Positions 34,168 through 35,098 of a stretch of 35,098 nucleotides of DNA are shown one piece after another (within the stretch, counting starts at the first letter, position 1; each line of letters starts with the position of its first letter). This stretch comes from CAYTOF01 sp964439435. Its GTDB lineage: Bacteria; Bacillota; Clostridia; Oscillospirales; QAMX01. The notes beneath the pieces are model-generated. The model saw only the letters and a program-made list of their open reading frames with translations, was not told where the DNA came from and made no database searches. The position numbers and the translations under genes were made by a program. The stretch lies in NCBI GenBank assembly GCA_964439435.1, contig CAYTOF010000015.1, positions 1-35,098 on the forward strand. The letters are read 5' to 3'.

Positions 34168-34366
34168 TGATAGTGCCTTCTTTCCTTTCCGCTTTCGCCC
34201 GCTCTTTTAACTCCGCTTCCGTTTGTCTCTTGACTTCTTTCGCTGCGTCTATTATCCAATCCATGTCGTCCAACATCTCTTTGGTCATTGGGTAAATTGT
34301 CGGGTGAGTTGATTTTTCTTTGGGGGCTTCCTTTTCGGGCAAGGGTTTGGATTTGCTCTCATCCAT
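34160..34366 (-). CDS. Array gene 2, 68-residue charged helical protein
   Basis: Core with the DDMDWIIDAAKEVKRQ variant; ends KEGTING. It overlaps genes 1 and 3 by 8 nt. The N-terminal 20 residues (MDESKSKPLPEKEAPKEKS) are nearly the same as in gene 3, while the middle resembles gene 1, a mosaic pattern. Confidence 0.75.
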   Translation of the reverse strand: MDESKSKPLPEKEAPKEKSTHPTIYPMTKEMLDDMDWIIDAAKEVKRQTEAELKERAKAERKEGTING

Positions 34367-34565
34367 CGACGGTGCCTTCTTTCTTTTCCGCTTTCGCTTG
34401 CTCTTTCAACTCCGCTTGCTTTTGTCTCTTGACTTCTTTCGCTGCGTCTATTATCCAATCCACGTCTTCCAGCATCTCCTCTGTCATTGGATAAATTGTC
34501 GGATGCGGAGATTCGGATCGGCGGGCTACCTTTTCGGGCGAGGGTTTGGATTTGCTCTCATCCAT
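34359..34565 (-). CDS. Array gene 1 (first), 68-residue charged helical protein
   Basis: The first copy after the promoter. The ATG at 34565 has a GAAGG site eight bases before it; a TTG two codons upstream is too close. The N-terminal region is the most divergent (SPEKVARRSESPHPTIYP), while the core TEEMLEDVDWIIDAAKEVKRQ is kept; ends KEGTVDG. It overlaps gene 2 by 8 nt. A leader of about 130 nt precedes it. Confidence 0.75.
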   Translation of the reverse strand: MDESKSKPSPEKVARRSESPHPTIYPMTEEMLEDVDWIIDAAKEVKRQKQAELKEQAKAEKKEGTVDG

Positions 34566-34706
34566 CGACAATACCTTCTTTCAACAAGAGTTTGCGTTGT
34601 TTTTTGTTTGTCTGTATATTTGCCAATTTGAGCTTAATCTGTCTGCGTTTTTGCAAAGGGGCAATGCATATTGCAATGTCGATGTTTTCCTCTGTATTAC
34701 ACGTTC

Positions 34707-34735
34707 ATTATACTCCTTCTTATTGTCAAGTTCAA
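34707..34735 (-). promoter_or_regulatory. Promoter of the 199-bp array
   Basis: Minus-strand TTGAAC (34730-34735), a 17-nt spacer and TATAAT (34707-34712). A TTGACA also lies inside the spacer but is only 11 nt from the -10 box. Confidence 0.7.
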
Positions 34736-34830
34736 TGATTTTTGTTTGTTTTTATTGTGTTTTTGCAGGGATATGCACCTCAAAAAGTTCTGTGAATACA
34801 GCTGTGCTTTCACCGTCTTTAATGTCCCTT

Positions 34831-34875
34831 AAAAAAACAATCAAGACCGATATCTAGGTTGATATCGGTCTTGAT
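34831..34875 (-). terminator. Terminator of tRNA-fMet
   Basis: A perfect 15-bp stem, ATCAAGACCGATATC (34840-34854) with GATATCGGTCTTGAT (34861-34875), loop of 6, followed on the minus strand by TG and seven Ts. It starts 5 nt after the tRNA 3' end. Confidence 0.93.
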
Positions 34876-34879
34876 AAAT

Positions 34880-34956
<77 letters not shown>

Positions 34957-34977
34957 CTATTGGTGCGCAACAATGGT

Positions 34978-35006
34978 ATTATACTATATTTCAAGACCTA
35001 TGTCAA
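34978..35006 (-). promoter_or_regulatory. tRNA-fMet promoter
   Basis: Minus-strand TTGACA (35001-35006), a 17-nt spacer and TATAAT (34978-34983), a full consensus match. The -35 box overlaps the stop codon of the partial gene upstream. Confidence 0.9.
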
Positions 35007-35098
35007 GGTCCATTTTCTCTTCCGAGCATTGCGAATATGTCTTTAGTTAATTGCCAAGTTAAATGCAACCACTGTGTGCCTTGATGGTCGAATTTAGT
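35003..35098 (-). CDS. C-terminal end of an unidentified protein (partial)
   Basis: One minus-strand frame is open from the window edge for 31 codons to a TGA at 35003-35005, ending LTKDIFAMLGRENGP. Its Trp- and His-containing, mixed composition looks like real protein, but 31 residues are too few to name. Its stop lies within the tRNA promoter. Confidence 0.45.
   Translation of the reverse strand, partial: TKFDHQGTQWLHLTWQLTKDIFAMLGRENGP

Larger units (their letters stand above)
33587..34582 (-). repeat. Tandem array of five 199-bp units
   Basis: Start codons of the unit genes lie at 34565, 34366, 34167, 33968 and 33769, exactly 199 nt apart four times. The repeated region is about 996 nt, almost exactly five units. 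Units differ by scattered substitutions, with mixed variants (TEEMLED against TKEMLDD, AKEVKRQ against IKEAKRR) that suggest exchange between units. The first unit is the most divergent near its N-terminal coding region. Confidence 0.95.
34572..34879 (-). other. Leader and promoter region of the array
   Basis: This 308-nt stretch holds the array leader (34572-34700), its promoter (34707-34735), about 95 nt with no feature I can support, and the tRNA terminator (34831-34875). No coding frame with a ribosome site is seen. A leader of ~130 nt could hold regulatory RNA structure, but no known riboswitch was recognised. Confidence 0.6.

Noticed and set aside
33563..34571. One repeat protein broken by frameshift errors
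   Set aside because: The same 199-nt step occurs four times and each junction has a start codon and ribosome site, which random errors would not produce.
33587..34582. CRISPR array or satellite DNA
   Set aside because: Units are 199 bp, directly adjacent with no unique spacers, and each keeps an intact gene.
33691..34631. Plus-strand open frames through the 199-bp array
   Set aside because: They also repeat every 199 nt but start at TTG without ribosome sites; the promoter, terminator and ribosome sites all favour the minus strand.
34572..34700. Riboswitch in the array leader
   Set aside because: The leader is AT-rich with no strong conserved structure of a known class that I can see.

Overview
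The window looks like a chromosomal segment of an anaerobic, low-to-mid GC Bacillota, most likely class Clostridia. This rests on strong AGGAGG-type ribosome sites, frequent TTG/GTG starts, and consensus sigma-A promoters. It also rests on family content: class II GalT, YqhQ, DegV, rubrerythrin, a WYL regulator, YfhO, and a B. subtilis-type LexA box. A run of 10 Ns at 23040-23049 shows a scaffolded, probably metagenomic, assembly. No phage, insertion sequence or CRISPR array was seen. Family names are from recognition of motifs by eye; no database search was run.

Layout. (1) 1-7738, minus strand: a sugar-use operon running galE, galT, a large PHP-domain protein, a CE6/SASA-type esterase, and two nearly identical GH123-like glycosidases, the second cut by the window edge. 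Together they suggest removal of GalNAc/galactose-containing, possibly acetylated glycans followed by Leloir-type processing. (2) 7865-16450: an unknown five-helix membrane protein; a two-gene ABC exporter on the minus strand; and, divergent from it, an operon of a lipoprotein with propeller-like Asp loops, a response regulator, a histidine kinase, yqhQ and prmC, closed by a clear terminator. (3) 16464-22805, minus strand: gtrA, a GtrB-like glycosyltransferase, yfhO, an SGNH hydrolase and a sugar isomerase-like TIM barrel, with overlapping starts and stops; this reads as an envelope glycosylation operon. (4) After the N gap, plus strand 23184-27443: an AlgI-like MBOAT acyltransferase and two DHHW/AlgX-like proteins, one tethered by a membrane helix and one by a lipid; this reads as a cell-surface polysaccharide O-acylation set. 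(5) 27446-31589: a WYL regulator, rubrerythrin, an FAD oxidoreductase and DegV.

(6) 31732-35098, minus strand, is the most unusual part. A LexA-box-controlled dinB with a small conserved-looking partner lies next to an array of five 199-bp tandem units. Each unit is its own 68-codon gene. Because 199 is not a multiple of three, the frame shifts at each unit, and each gene starts 8 nt inside the end of the one before it, with its own ribosome site. The array has its own promoter and terminator. Upstream are an initiator tRNA-fMet gene and the end of a further partial gene. The array is the best candidate for something undescribed in this window.
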